This document shows, piece by piece, positions 1 to 7,671 of a stretch of 10,949 nt of DNA. Origin of the DNA: an uncultured Bacilli bacterium (GTDB lineage Bacteria; Bacillota_I; Bacilli_A; RF39; UBA660); assembly GCA_947630865.1 (NCBI GenBank), contig CANRJE010000041.1, positions 1 to 10,949 on the forward strand. Reading direction: 5' to 3'. The number at the start of each line of letters is the position of its first letter. The stretch's first letter is position 1. The translations under genes were made by a program, and so were the position numbers. Below the pieces are notes generated by a model, which was given only the letters and a program-made list of their open reading frames with translations, ran no database searches and was not told the origin of the DNA.

Positions 1-81
1 TAACTTATTTTTATTTAGCATTATTATCAACTACCTTTCCTACTTTAATAATATCATAATTTTTGGATTTTTCAAGTGTTT

Positions 82-1494
82 TTAATTATTTACTCCATGT
101 TTTATCATTGGGGTTGACATATTAATAGATGCAAAAGTGAAATCATGTTCTTTACCAAATTTAATTATATCTCTTAAAGCATCTCTTGTTTGGGGTTTTA
201 TATCATGCATTAAAACAACATTATAACTTGATTTTGAAAGACCATTTATGACATTTTTATAAACTTGAGATGAAGAATTAGCACCACCTGCATCATTGCT
301 ATCAACATTCCAATCAAAATAATGATAACCCCTGTTAACAACTTCTTTAGTTAAAGTTGTCATTATACCTTTTGAGTAACTCCTACTAACCGTATTACTA
401 CTTCCACCTGGAAATCTAATAATTCTTGCATCTTGACCTGTAATTCTTTGAACTCTATCATGAATAATTTTTAAATCATTAAAATAGGCATCTGTTGATT
501 TATAAATTTTAGCATAATTATGTGTTGCTGTATGTAATGCTACGGTATGTCCTTCATCTGCTTCTCTTTTTATTAAAGAATCTGGTCCACTTGATGTTAC
601 AAAGAAAGTTGCTTTTACACCTTCTTCTTTTAAAATATCTAAAATAACATTAGTTGTTCCCTGCTGTGGCCCATCATCAAAAGTTAAATAAATTGTTCCT
701 CCTCTTGGATAGACTGGCTCTTGAATTACTTTAACAGTTCTCTTTATTGATTCAGTGTTACCACTTTCATCAGTTACTTGATAAGTAACTTCATAAGTAC
801 CTATTTTTTTAGTATTAACTTTAGATGTATCAACTTTAACTTTACTATTAATATTTTTATCACAGTTATCACTTACAGAATAACCTGGATCTTTATAGTT
901 TGAATTTTGATAGATAGTATAAGTTTCACTACCTTTTAATTTTAAAGTAGGTTTTTCTATATCTTCATAAATTAATTTTCTAGTTACCGTTCCTTCATTA
1001 CCAGCAGCATCTAAAACACTATAGTTTACAAAATCTTTATCTATATCAACTTTTACTTTATCAGATATATCTCCATCTTTATTATCAATTGCTTTATAAC
1101 CTATTTCTTCATAAGTTGCATCTTTGCATAAATAAACTTCATTTCCACCTTCAAGTTCAATATTAGGTTTTTCTATATCTTTAACAGTTATTTTTCTTTT
1201 AACTTTTGAATTAAATAATCCTTCTTTGATAACATATTCAAGTTCATAAGAACCTTCTTTACTAGTATCAATTTTGCCATTTATTTTAACATCTTTACTT
1301 ACATCTTTACCATGATAAGTTGCTAAAGCACCCGATTCTTTATACTCACCATTTATATTAACATAAACAAGTTGTTCTCCTTTTAATTCAATCTTTGGAA
1401 CAAATGTAAAAAGAATAAAAATAGTATTAATAATTAAAAAAAGAATACAAAGAGAAATAATTAAAATTTTTTTATTTAATTTTGCCTTCTTCAT
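82..1494 (-). CDS. Membrane-anchored polysaccharide (peptidoglycan) deacetylase, NodB/PgdA type, with DUF5011 Ig-like repeats
   Basis: Predicted to remove N-acetyl groups from wall glycan outside the cell, as PgdA-type enzymes do to resist lysozyme. The 470-aa protein has a basic start, one membrane segment at about 8-31, three Ig-like repeats of the DUF5011 kind (about 35-105, 108-178, 182-257) and a NodB domain (about 266-460). All five NodB motifs are present: TFDDG (D273, D274), HTATH (H321, H325), RFPGG (R360), FDW (D394, W395) and LMH (H430), so the Asp-His-His metal site is complete. The start at 1494 is preferred because AGGAG (1503-1507) lies 8 nt upstream. An in-frame GTG at 1518 would give an extended product but contains that Shine-Dalgarno inside its frame. 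The stop is TAA and the C-terminus (HGVNN) looks natural. It is divergent from the gene at 1611. Which glycan it acts on (peptidoglycan or another polymer) is inferred from the architecture. Confidence 0.9.
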   Translation of the reverse strand: MKKAKLNKKILIISLCILFLIINTIFILFTFVPKIELKGEQLVYVNINGEYKESGALATYHGKDVSKDVKINGKIDTSKEGSYELEYVIKEGLFNSKVKRKITVKDIEKPNIELEGGNEVYLCKDATYEEIGYKAIDNKDGDISDKVKVDIDKDFVNYSVLDAAGNEGTVTRKLIYEDIEKPTLKLKGSETYTIYQNSNYKDPGYSVSDNCDKNINSKVKVDTSKVNTKKIGTYEVTYQVTDESGNTESIKRTVKVIQEPVYPRGGTIYLTFDDGPQQGTTNVILDILKEEGVKATFFVTSSGPDSLIKREADEGHTVALHTATHNYAKIYKSTDAYFNDLKIIHDRVQRITGQDARIIRFPGGSSNTVSRSYSKGIMTTLTKEVVNRGYHYFDWNVDSNDAGGANSSSQVYKNVINGLSKSSYNVVLMHDIKPQTRDALRDIIKFGKEHDFTFASINMSTPMIKHGVNN

Positions 1495-1522
1495 ACTGCC
1501 TACTCCTATTTTCACCACAATA

Positions 1523-1551
1523 ATTATAAAATAATTGTTGAAATTTGTCCA
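1523..1551 (-). promoter_or_regulatory. Sigma-A promoter of the deacetylase gene
   Basis: Read on the minus strand: TGGACA (1551-1546), 17-nt spacer, TATAAT (1528-1523). The expected start of transcription is near 1516, which leaves a leader of about 22 nt holding the AGGAG site before the ATG at 1494. This supports the shorter start codon. Confidence 0.75.
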
Positions 1552-1561
1552 TAGTTAACTA
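1552..1561. repeat. Perfect 10-bp palindrome TAGTTAACTA between divergent promoters
   Basis: TAGTTAACTA is an exact inverted repeat. It lies between the -35 boxes of the two divergent promoters and overlaps the first two bases of the plus-strand -35. The flanks TGTC and GACA extend the symmetry imperfectly. The position would suit a shared operator, but short AT-rich palindromes also arise by chance, and no regulator gene is present in the window. Confidence 0.4.
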
Positions 1562-1588
1562 GACAATTATCATAAAATAATCTATAAT
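1560..1588 (+). promoter_or_regulatory. Sigma-A promoter of the DUF975/CmpB gene
   Basis: TAGACA (1560-1565), 17-nt spacer, TATAAT (1583-1588). The predicted transcription start is about 1595. The ATG at 1587 lies inside the -10 box and cannot be the start of a transcript from here, which supports translation from 1611. Confidence 0.75.
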
Positions 1589-1610
1589 GTATATAAATAA
1601 TGAGGTTAGT

Positions 1611-3191
1611 ATGAAAAATAGAAAACTATTAAAAGAAAATGCTCATAAGTCTCTTAAAAATCACTATTTTAGAAACGTTTTACTTGTCTTTTTAGCATCT
1701 CTTATAATAGCTGGTGGTTATACTTATAGAACAAATGATTTATTAAATATCAATAAAGAAAACAGTAAAGAAGTAATTTCCAATAATCTACCTTCCCCTT
1801 TTGAATTTAAAACTCCTAAAGAATTAATAGATGAATTTTTAAATATCGAAGAAAAACATAAAACTAATGAGGAAAAATTACAAGATAAATATAATCGAGG
1901 AATACTTGCTGTTTTTGTGAATAAGATATATGAAAGCGATTCTTTTGTCTATGGTATGTTAAATGCCTTTAATCAATTGTTCTTTCGGGGAAATATAAGT
2001 GTATTTATAACTATTATTTTAACTTCTATTATTCTTTTGTTTCTAAAATTATTTATTCAAAATGTTATTGTCATTGGTAAAAATCGTTATTTTCTGGAAG
2101 AAAGAAAATACAAAAATACGAAAATTGATAAACTTTTATTTCCTTTTAAAATTAAAAAAACAATTCATTTAGCTGGAATTTTATTTTCAAAATATCTCTA
2201 TCAATTCTTATGGAATTTAACAATAATTGGAGGAATTATCAAACATTATGAATATTTAATGATTCCTTATATCCTAGCTGAAAATCCTAATGTTAGTTTA
2301 AGTGATGCTTTTAAATTAAGTAAAGAAATGATGAATGGTAAGAAATTTGAAACTTTTAAACTAGATGTTAGTCTTTTAGGTTGGGAATTTCTTGGAGTTA
2401 TAACTTTTGATTTAACTAATATTTTCTATTATGATGTTTATAAGGAATGTATTTTAGCAGAACTTTATATGGATTTAAGGAGTAATATTAAAGATAAATA
2501 TCCTACTCTACTTAATGATACTTTACTTGATATTGATGGATTTGAAAGTGGAGAATATCCAAAGGATAAATACAATGTTCCTTTTAGAAAATTTCGTAAA
2601 TGGTTAACTCTTGATTATAAAAAAAATTATAGTATAGAAAATTATATTTTATTTTTCTTTAGTTTTGCTTTTATTGGTTGGATTTATGAAGTTATAATTC
2701 ATTTAGTTCAAACTGGTGAATTTGTTAATCGAGGAGCTATGTGGGGACCATATTTACCTATTTATGGTTATGGTGGAGTTTTAATTTTAATTCTTTTAAA
2801 ACCTTTTAGAGAAAAACCTTGGTTACTCTTCTTAAGTGCTTTTATTCTCTGTGGTTTAGTTGAATATGGAACAGCTCTTTATCTTGAAACTTTTCAACAT
2901 ATGAAGTGGTGGGATTATAGTGGTTATTTTCTTAACTTTCAAGGAAGAATCTGTTTAGAAGGTTTAATTGTTTTTGGTCTTGCTGGTTGTTCTTGTACTT
3001 ATTTTATAGCCCCACTTTTAGATAATCTTTATAAAAAAATTAAACCTAAATTAAAAAAGATAATTGCTATTTTCCTCGTTCTTCTTTATATATGTGACCT
3101 TGTTATTTCTACTATTAGTCCTAATACTGGTCGAGGAATTACGGAAAATCTTAAAGAAAATTTTTATATAATTGAAAAAGATTCAGTTTAA
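1611..3191 (+). CDS. Multi-pass membrane protein: DUF975-like N-terminus fused to CmpB-type (DUF1113, 'putative ABC-transporter type IV') domain
   Basis: Integral membrane protein of 526 aa with unknown substrate. The N-terminal half looks like DUF975: a short basic lead, a membrane segment at about 20-38, a roughly 80-residue polar loop, then further segments. It also carries the typical stretch with a PYILAENP-like motif, an 'A...S..MM.GKK..TF.LD.S..GW' pattern and a C-terminal helix. The C-terminal part (about 345-490) matches the CmpB family: FIGWIYE, NRGAMWGPYLPIYGYGG, VEYGTALYLE, WWDYSG and FQGRICLEG are its signature pieces. The CmpB name comes from a proposed ABC-transporter link that is not proven, and no ATPase gene lies nearby. 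The start at 1611 has GAGG at 1602-1605 and follows the promoter; an in-frame ATG at 1587 falls in the -10 box. Its stop codon sits inside the loop of the shared terminator. Confidence 0.85.
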   Translation: MKNRKLLKENAHKSLKNHYFRNVLLVFLASLIIAGGYTYRTNDLLNINKENSKEVISNNLPSPFEFKTPKELIDEFLNIEEKHKTNEEKLQDKYNRGILAVFVNKIYESDSFVYGMLNAFNQLFFRGNISVFITIILTSIILLFLKLFIQNVIVIGKNRYFLEERKYKNTKIDKLLFPFKIKKTIHLAGILFSKYLYQFLWNLTIIGGIIKHYEYLMIPYILAENPNVSLSDAFKLSKEMMNGKKFETFKLDVSLLGWEFLGVITFDLTNIFYYDVYKECILAELYMDLRSNIKDKYPTLLNDTLLDIDGFESGEYPKDKYNVPFRKFRKWLTLDYKKNYSIENYILFFFSFAFIGWIYEVIIHLVQTGEFVNRGAMWGPYLPIYGYGGVLILILLKPFREKPWLLFLSAFILCGLVEYGTALYLETFQHMKWWDYSGYFLNFQGRICLEGLIVFGLAGCSCTYFIAPLLDNLYKKIKPKLKKIIAIFLVLLYICDLVISTISPNTGRGITENLKENFYIIEKDSV

Positions 3192-3207
3192 TTTGCTGAA
3201 TCCTTTT
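3175..3207. terminator. Bidirectional intrinsic terminator between convergent genes
   Basis: The stem GATTCAG (3180-3186) pairs with CTGAATC (3196-3202) across a 9-nt loop. It is flanked by an A-run on the left (3175-3179) and a T-run on the right (3204-3207, continuing TTTTATTTT), so it can end transcription in both directions. The hairpin covers the stop codon of the plus-strand gene (3189-3191) and reaches that of the minus-strand gene (3206-3208). Confidence 0.75.
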
Positions 3208-3835
3208 ATTTTAACAAAATAATTGTTTCAATATCTTTATTAACTAATTCTTTAAATTTAATAGCATCTTGATAAGAACCCACTACCGTTTTATAATGTG
3301 TAGGTATTACAACTTTAGGTTTCATTTCATTAATTAGATTTGAAGCTTCTAAATAATCCATAGTATATGTACCACCTATCGGAACTAAAGCAATATCTGG
3401 TTTTATTTTTCTTGCTTCTTCAATATTATCAATATCCCCTGCTACATAAATGGTTTCATCATTAATTGTAATTAAATAACCAACGTAATTATATTCTCTT
3501 AAATGAAATTTTTTATTAATATTATAACTTGGAATTGTTTTAACTACATATCCTAAAAAATTATACACCATATTGGGGATAACTTTCATAATCTTTAAAT
3601 CTTGCACGTCTTTACTAACTTTATCTATAATACTTTCTGGAACAACAAGAATTGTATCCTTCTTTTTAATTTTTAAAATTGATGCATAATCATAATGATC
3701 ATAATGGTCATGAGTTATAAAAATTAAATCCGCATCATGTAATTCTTCTGAAATTTTAAATGGATCAAAATAAATTATTTTTTTATCTATTATTTTAATA
3801 CTACTTTGACAATTTATTTCTATTTTATTTTTCAT
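3206..3835 (-). CDS. MBL-fold metal-dependent hydrolase (COG2220, UlaG-like)
   Basis: A 209-aa metallo-beta-lactamase-fold protein, cytoplasmic (no signal peptide or membrane segment). The metal-binding motif THDHYDH gives H42, H44, D46 and H47. H111 in the SYNINKKFH stretch, GD with D134, and the PTH motif with H180 complete a di-metal site. The order of motifs and the short length fit the COG2220 subgroup of predicted Zn-dependent hydrolases; the substrate is unknown. The start at 3835 is chosen because AAGGAAA (3842-3848) lies just upstream. The in-frame ATG at 3850 has no Shine-Dalgarno and contains that site within its own frame. It starts 24 nt after the DUF3883 gene ends, so the two are probably one transcript. 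Confidence 0.87.
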   Translation of the reverse strand: MKNKIEINCQSSIKIIDKKIIYFDPFKISEELHDADLIFITHDHYDHYDYASILKIKKKDTILVVPESIIDKVSKDVQDLKIMKVIPNMVYNFLGYVVKTIPSYNINKKFHLREYNYVGYLITINDETIYVAGDIDNIEEARKIKPDIALVPIGGTYTMDYLEASNLINEMKPKVVIPTHYKTVVGSYQDAIKFKELVNKDIETIILLK

Positions 3836-3859
3836 ATTATTTCCTTTCATTTATTAAAG

Positions 3860-5311
3860 CTATTTTTCTTTTTCAAATATTTCATTAATTTCATACATTA
3901 TAGAATTTAAAGTAAATTCTTGAAACATTTTACTATCAATTATTAATAATTCTGCTATCAGTAAATCTTTTTTTATATTAGAAACATAGTAAATAAAAGC
4001 ATGAGATTCATCAATATTTTTAAGTTTCCCTTCCATAAGTTCTACTTCTTTTAAACTTATATTGAAATCAATATTATTAGATTTATTAGTAAGAGATGTT
4101 TTTACTTCAATATAAATTTTTTCTCCTTTATCATTTATACTAACAATATCATAACCTAATCCATCTTTTGTTTTACCATCTTTATCTGGTTTAGAAACCC
4201 AATCAATATATTCATTAGGATTTTCATAACCTAAATCTTTTAATTTTTTCTTTTCAAAATCTAAAACTATTTTTTCACCTAATTTACCAGATTCAATTTT
4301 ACTTTTATTAGCTTTTTCTTGATTTATACTTTTACCATTTATTTTTTTATTAGTTTTCTTTTTAGAAGCTATATGTTTTTTATTACTAACAACAACATCA
4401 TAAGTTACTTCTTCCATTTTAGCTATTTCATCTAAAGTTTTTTTAGCTTTTAGCTTAGCTAAATTTTCTTCATAAATATCTTTAATTACATCTAAATTCA
4501 AATTTTTAGTTTTAGCTTTTTTAAGAGAAGCATCATATAGTCCTTCAAGTAATTCAAAAGAATCATATTTTGATAATATATCTTTATATTCATTATCTTC
4601 ACCATATAAAATTTCTAAATTAGAAAATATATTTTTATAAAACGGATATTTAATACCATTTTTCTCTCGAAAACGACGATATGCATCTTTCTTTAATCCT
4701 ACTAAACTACCACCCATTTCATCAGATATTCTTTCATTAACTGATAATTCATACATCATAGCATAAGTTAATTCTTCTTTTTTTAAATTAATTTTAGCAC
4801 TTTTTAAATTTTCTAAGAAATTATATAATATATAATCTTTAAAATCTGAAGATGAACTTTCTTTATCTTTAAAAACTTTTTTAATTGTATATATATAATA
4901 ATAAATTTCATTTTCTCGGTACTTAATATCTATATTTTTATCTTTAATTTCTTTTAAAATATTAAGTCTTAACCAATCAATACTTTTTAATTTTTCTTTT
5001 AAATAATCTCTTTTTAAAATTCCAAATGTTAAAGCAATAATTAAAGTATCAATAAAAGCTTGTTTAGTATAATCGTTTAAACTTGAAAATTCTTCTTGAC
5101 AATAATAAAGAATAGTTATAATGTTTCTATTTATATTAGCATAATAAATATTTTCTATCCCTTTTTCTTTTTTTATTTTTTCTAAAGTATAATCACTTAC
5201 TTTAAAAGCTTCCATTATTTCAGACTTTAAATAAGGAACATAAAATAATTTTAGAATATCTTCAGAATTTAAATCTTCTAATCTTTTTTCTTTAGCAATT
5301 TCTTCTAACAT
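3860..5311 (-). CDS. DUF3883 (PD-(D/E)XK nuclease-like) C-terminal domain protein
   Basis: A 483-aa soluble protein. Residues about 340-460 match DUF3883: SGKLGEK (E346), GLGYDIVS (D388) and YIEVKTS (E402, K404) form the E...D...ExK layout of the PD-(D/E)XK nuclease fold. In other proteins DUF3883 sits at the C-terminus of helicases and large ATPases and is thought to be nuclease-like or nuclease-derived. The first 340 residues are mostly helical, lysine-rich and unlike any family I recognise. Two stretches (about 29-52 and 290-315) look like helix-turn-helix units, and a basic linker (about 315-340, KKKTNKK) separates the N-terminal part from the nuclease-like domain. This suggests DNA or RNA binding. 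RBS AGAGG at 5318-5322 with 6-nt spacing sets the start. It is the first gene of a two-gene unit with the MBL hydrolase. A role in DNA processing or defence is only inference. Confidence 0.75.
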   Translation of the reverse strand: MLEEIAKEKRLEDLNSEDILKLFYVPYLKSEIMEAFKVSDYTLEKIKKEKGIENIYYANINRNIITILYYCQEEFSSLNDYTKQAFIDTLIIALTFGILKRDYLKEKLKSIDWLRLNILKEIKDKNIDIKYRENEIYYYIYTIKKVFKDKESSSSDFKDYILYNFLENLKSAKINLKKEELTYAMMYELSVNERISDEMGGSLVGLKKDAYRRFREKNGIKYPFYKNIFSNLEILYGEDNEYKDILSKYDSFELLEGLYDASLKKAKTKNLNLDVIKDIYEENLAKLKAKKTLDEIAKMEEVTYDVVVSNKKHIASKKKTNKKINGKSINQEKANKSKIESGKLGEKIVLDFEKKKLKDLGYENPNEYIDWVSKPDKDGKTKDGLGYDIVSINDKGEKIYIEVKTSLTNKSNNIDFNISLKEVELMEGKLKNIDESHAFIYYVSNIKKDLLIAELLIIDSKMFQEFTLNSIMYEINEIFEKEK

Positions 5312-5334
5312 ACTAAACCTCTAACTTTTCTAAT

Positions 5335-5363
5335 ATTATAGCAAAAATAAAATTAAAAAACCA
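5335..5363 (-). promoter_or_regulatory. Possible promoter of the DUF3883/MBL unit
   Basis: The minus strand has a perfect TATAAT (5340-5335), 17 nt from a weak -35 (TGGTTT, 5363-5358). Transcription would start near 5328, about 17 nt before the ATG at 5311 and upstream of the AGAGG site. The -35 falls in the arm of the preceding terminator hairpin. The -10 is good and the -35 poor. Confidence 0.4.
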
Positions 5364-5376
5364 CCAATAAAGGTGG
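5351..5376 (-). terminator. Intrinsic terminator of the signal peptidase/DUF5305 operon
   Basis: On the minus strand CCACC (5376-5372) pairs with GGTGG (5365-5361) over a 6-nt loop, followed by TTTTTT and a longer T-rich stretch to about 5343. The stem is short but all G/C, in a region that is otherwise almost free of G and C. It lies 8 nt after the DUF5305 stop codon. Confidence 0.7.
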
Positions 5377-5383
5377 AATTCTT

Positions 5384-6415
5384 CTAATTTTCATTAGTTA
5401 TTATATAAATATAAACATAATCATTAACAATTACATATAAATTACTCTTTTGATTTTTAATTTTTTCAAAATAAATAATATTAACATTATTTTGCATAGC
5501 AACATCTATTAAATCATCAAATGTAATTAGATGCATTATTTTTAAATTACTTATATCTGGTTCACTTTTCACTGTTACAATTAATTCTTTATATTCTTTT
5601 AAAATATGTTTTATTTTATCTTGATAGTTTTTAGAATGAATATTAAAATGTAATATAAATTGAATAACCTGAAATAGAATTGAAATAATTATTATTGTTA
5701 ATCCTAGATAAAATGTTTTATTTTTATTAGTAGTATCTGGAATATTCTTAGAAATAAAAGGTTCATAATTAGTATCTATGTTGCTAACTGTATCACTTAA
5801 TTTAATTGTAACTTCTACTATATCATTTATAGTTTCTTGGTCTTTTATATTTTTATTAAAAGATTTGTTCTCTAAATTAAGATCAACTTCAACAACTAAT
5901 TTTATGTTTAAAGTAGCATCGATTAAAATTTTATATTCTTTTTCATAATCATGAATTAAATTATTATAGTAGTTATAATCAATTTTTATATTTTGATTTA
6001 TGTTAAAATTTTTATTATTAGTTCTCGCTTCTTCATTTGGTTTTAAGATGAAATCCCTAACCCAAACAGTTTTTTCTATGTTGTTACTCTTATGTTTACC
6101 TATTAAAGTTGCTATAACTTTATATTTATATTTCGTATTTAAATTTTTATTTCCTTGATAGAGATATCTAAAATCTATATTATAATTTGCAATAGCTAAT
6201 CCTGGATAAAAATTACTATTTTTTAAAGAATCCTCATCATAAAAGGAATTTTCTTTTAAGAAAACTTGATAAGAAACATCTTTTTTAATTTGATAATTAT
6301 ATAAATCTTTAGAAGTTTTATTTATACTTAAATGTATAATGATAAGTCCTATTATAAAAACTATTATCGTTATAGTATTAAGAAGAATTTTTTTTAATCT
6401 AATCTTTTTATTCAT
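5384..6415 (-). CDS. DUF5305 family membrane protein
   Basis: A 343-aa protein with one N-terminal membrane segment (about 10-30), a polar, presumably extracytoplasmic region of about 200 residues, a second segment (about 236-257) and a C-terminal cytoplasmic part. The outer region begins with the YQVFLKENSF / YPGLAIANYNIDFRY pattern, and the tail has LITFDDLIDVAMQNNVNIIYF followed by a VIVNDYVYIY strand. Both match what I know of DUF5305, a family without a known function found beside SipW-type signal peptidases in archaea and Firmicutes. The gene starts 17 nt after the signal peptidase stop, with AGGAG 8 nt ahead of its ATG, so the two are cotranscribed. A role as partner or accessory in the secretion or assembly of the SipW substrate is inferred from context only. 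Confidence 0.75.
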   Translation of the reverse strand: MNKKIRLKKILLNTITIIVFIIGLIIIHLSINKTSKDLYNYQIKKDVSYQVFLKENSFYDEDSLKNSNFYPGLAIANYNIDFRYLYQGNKNLNTKYKYKVIATLIGKHKSNNIEKTVWVRDFILKPNEEARTNNKNFNINQNIKIDYNYYNNLIHDYEKEYKILIDATLNIKLVVEVDLNLENKSFNKNIKDQETINDIVEVTIKLSDTVSNIDTNYEPFISKNIPDTTNKNKTFYLGLTIIIISILFQVIQFILHFNIHSKNYQDKIKHILKEYKELIVTVKSEPDISNLKIMHLITFDDLIDVAMQNNVNIIYFEKIKNQKSNLYVIVNDYVYIYIITNEN

Positions 6416-6432
6416 TTTTAAAACTCCTATTT

Positions 6433-7584
6433 TTAAGTCACTCTATAATTAAAATATTTATACAAGATAACTGATGGATATCCAAGATATTTAAAATGAT
6501 ATTTGTAAATTCCTTTAATTTGATTAGTAGAAACTAATTTATTATCTGCCTGATTATTTGAGTCGCCCTTCGTAATGTAATAAACTTGATTTTTTTCTTT
6601 ATATATTCCTACTATTCGATGAACAATAGTTTCTTTATCTAATTTGTATATAATAATTGTGCCAATAGGTAAGTTATTTAAATCATCGTTTTTCTTTTTT
6701 TCATATATTAATAAATCTCCTCTTTTAATAGTTGGATTCATACTACTTGATAGAATAGCAATTGCTTCATATTTAAATAAACCTAACATAAAACAAACTA
6801 AAGTTGTAGCAAATATTAGTGCTATAGCATAATTTATTTTAGCAATAAAATTTTGATGTTTCTCTTTTAAATTTTTTTTATTATCTTTAAATTTATACTT
6901 AAAAAGTACATAAATCATTGTTGTTTTTATTATAGTTAATGTTCCTATTATAAACCAATCCGCATAGGGTAAGATTGGTAATAGTAATATATATAATCTA
7001 TCTAATATTCTAAATATAAGAGATAAATTTGATTCTTTTAAAGATAGATAAGAATATAAAATATTACTAGAAATTAATGGAATAAGATTTGAACAAAGAT
7101 ATTTAAAAAAATTTTCGTTATTTGTTAATAAATTAATGAAAGTATTATAATTTATTTCAAGAGCTATTAGTAAAATTGTTATTAGAAATATTAAAACTTT
7201 ATTGTTTTTATTTTTTAAGATTAAAATGTTTCTAATTTTCTCTATTCCAATTATAGGAATTATTTGAACTATAATATTTTTAAAAATAGTTATTAACTCT
7301 TGACTATAAGGATTTTTTGTAAAACCTAAAAAGAAACCTGTATAAAAACTTATTGATAAATAACTAAGAGAAATGATAATTGCATATATTAAATATTTTT
7401 TGTTTTTTATACTTCGAACATAATTTTGTTTTTGATAAAAATAAATATAAATTAATAATAAAATCCAAAAGCAAGGATTAATAATATTTTTATAAAAAGA
7501 GATATTTTTAAGCATTAAAAGAATTGATATAAGTAAATAGATACTTATAATAATGATTATATTTTTAGCTTTTAAATTTTTCAT
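6433..7584 (-). CDS. sipW: Signal peptidase I, SipW/ER type (Ser-His dyad), with large multi-TM N-terminal region
   Basis: Membrane endopeptidase that would cut signal peptides of selected exported proteins. The C-terminal 110 residues hold the S26B motifs: ILSSSMNPTIKRGD (nucleophile S281, before Met), IVHRIVGI (H322 where the usual bacterial enzyme has Lys) and TKGDSNNQAD (D341, D347). The spacings of +41 and +60 from the Ser are close to those in SipW. The first ~270 residues contain roughly eight hydrophobic segments, making the protein about twice the length of classic SipW (about 190 aa). Similar long forms occur in Firmicutes, but the job of the extra part is unknown. The start at 7584 has only a weak GGG-type Shine-Dalgarno (TTGGGTTAAAT), so the start is moderately certain. 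It lies between the TasA/CalY-like gene and DUF5305, all on the same strand, as expected for a dedicated peptidase with its substrate. Confidence 0.85.
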   Translation of the reverse strand: MKNLKAKNIIIIISIYLLISILLMLKNISFYKNIINPCFWILLLIYIYFYQKQNYVRSIKNKKYLIYAIIISLSYLSISFYTGFFLGFTKNPYSQELITIFKNIIVQIIPIIGIEKIRNILILKNKNNKVLIFLITILLIALEINYNTFINLLTNNENFFKYLCSNLIPLISSNILYSYLSLKESNLSLIFRILDRLYILLLPILPYADWFIIGTLTIIKTTMIYVLFKYKFKDNKKNLKEKHQNFIAKINYAIALIFATTLVCFMLGLFKYEAIAILSSSMNPTIKRGDLLIYEKKKNDDLNNLPIGTIIIYKLDKETIVHRIVGIYKEKNQVYYITKGDSNNQADNKLVSTNQIKGIYKYHFKYLGYPSVILYKYFNYRVT

Positions 7585-7671
7585 ATTTAACCCAATTTCT
7601 AATAATTAAGAATATTTTATTAGGAGTGATTTTTTAAATTAAATATAAGTATGTTTTAGATTTTTTATATT

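Noticed and set aside
1..81. A minus-strand frame of about 24 codons after the deacetylase stop (ending KVVDNNAK-stop), and a 7-bp ATTATTA/TAATAAT inverted repeat
   Set aside because: The frame has no start codon or RBS and could be a chance open stretch. The inverted repeat has a 19-nt loop and no U-tract, so it is not a convincing terminator. I see nothing firm in these 81 bases.
6644..6832. A 62-codon plus-strand open frame inside the signal peptidase gene
   Set aside because: It is antisense to the catalytic domain of the peptidase, resembles no family, and is explained by the AT-rich composition.
7585..7671. Possible promoter or terminator between the TasA/CalY-like gene and the signal peptidase
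   Set aside because: Only scattered AT-rich near-matches are visible, with no paired -35/-10 and no hairpin with a U-tract. Read-through from the upstream gene is the simpler reading.
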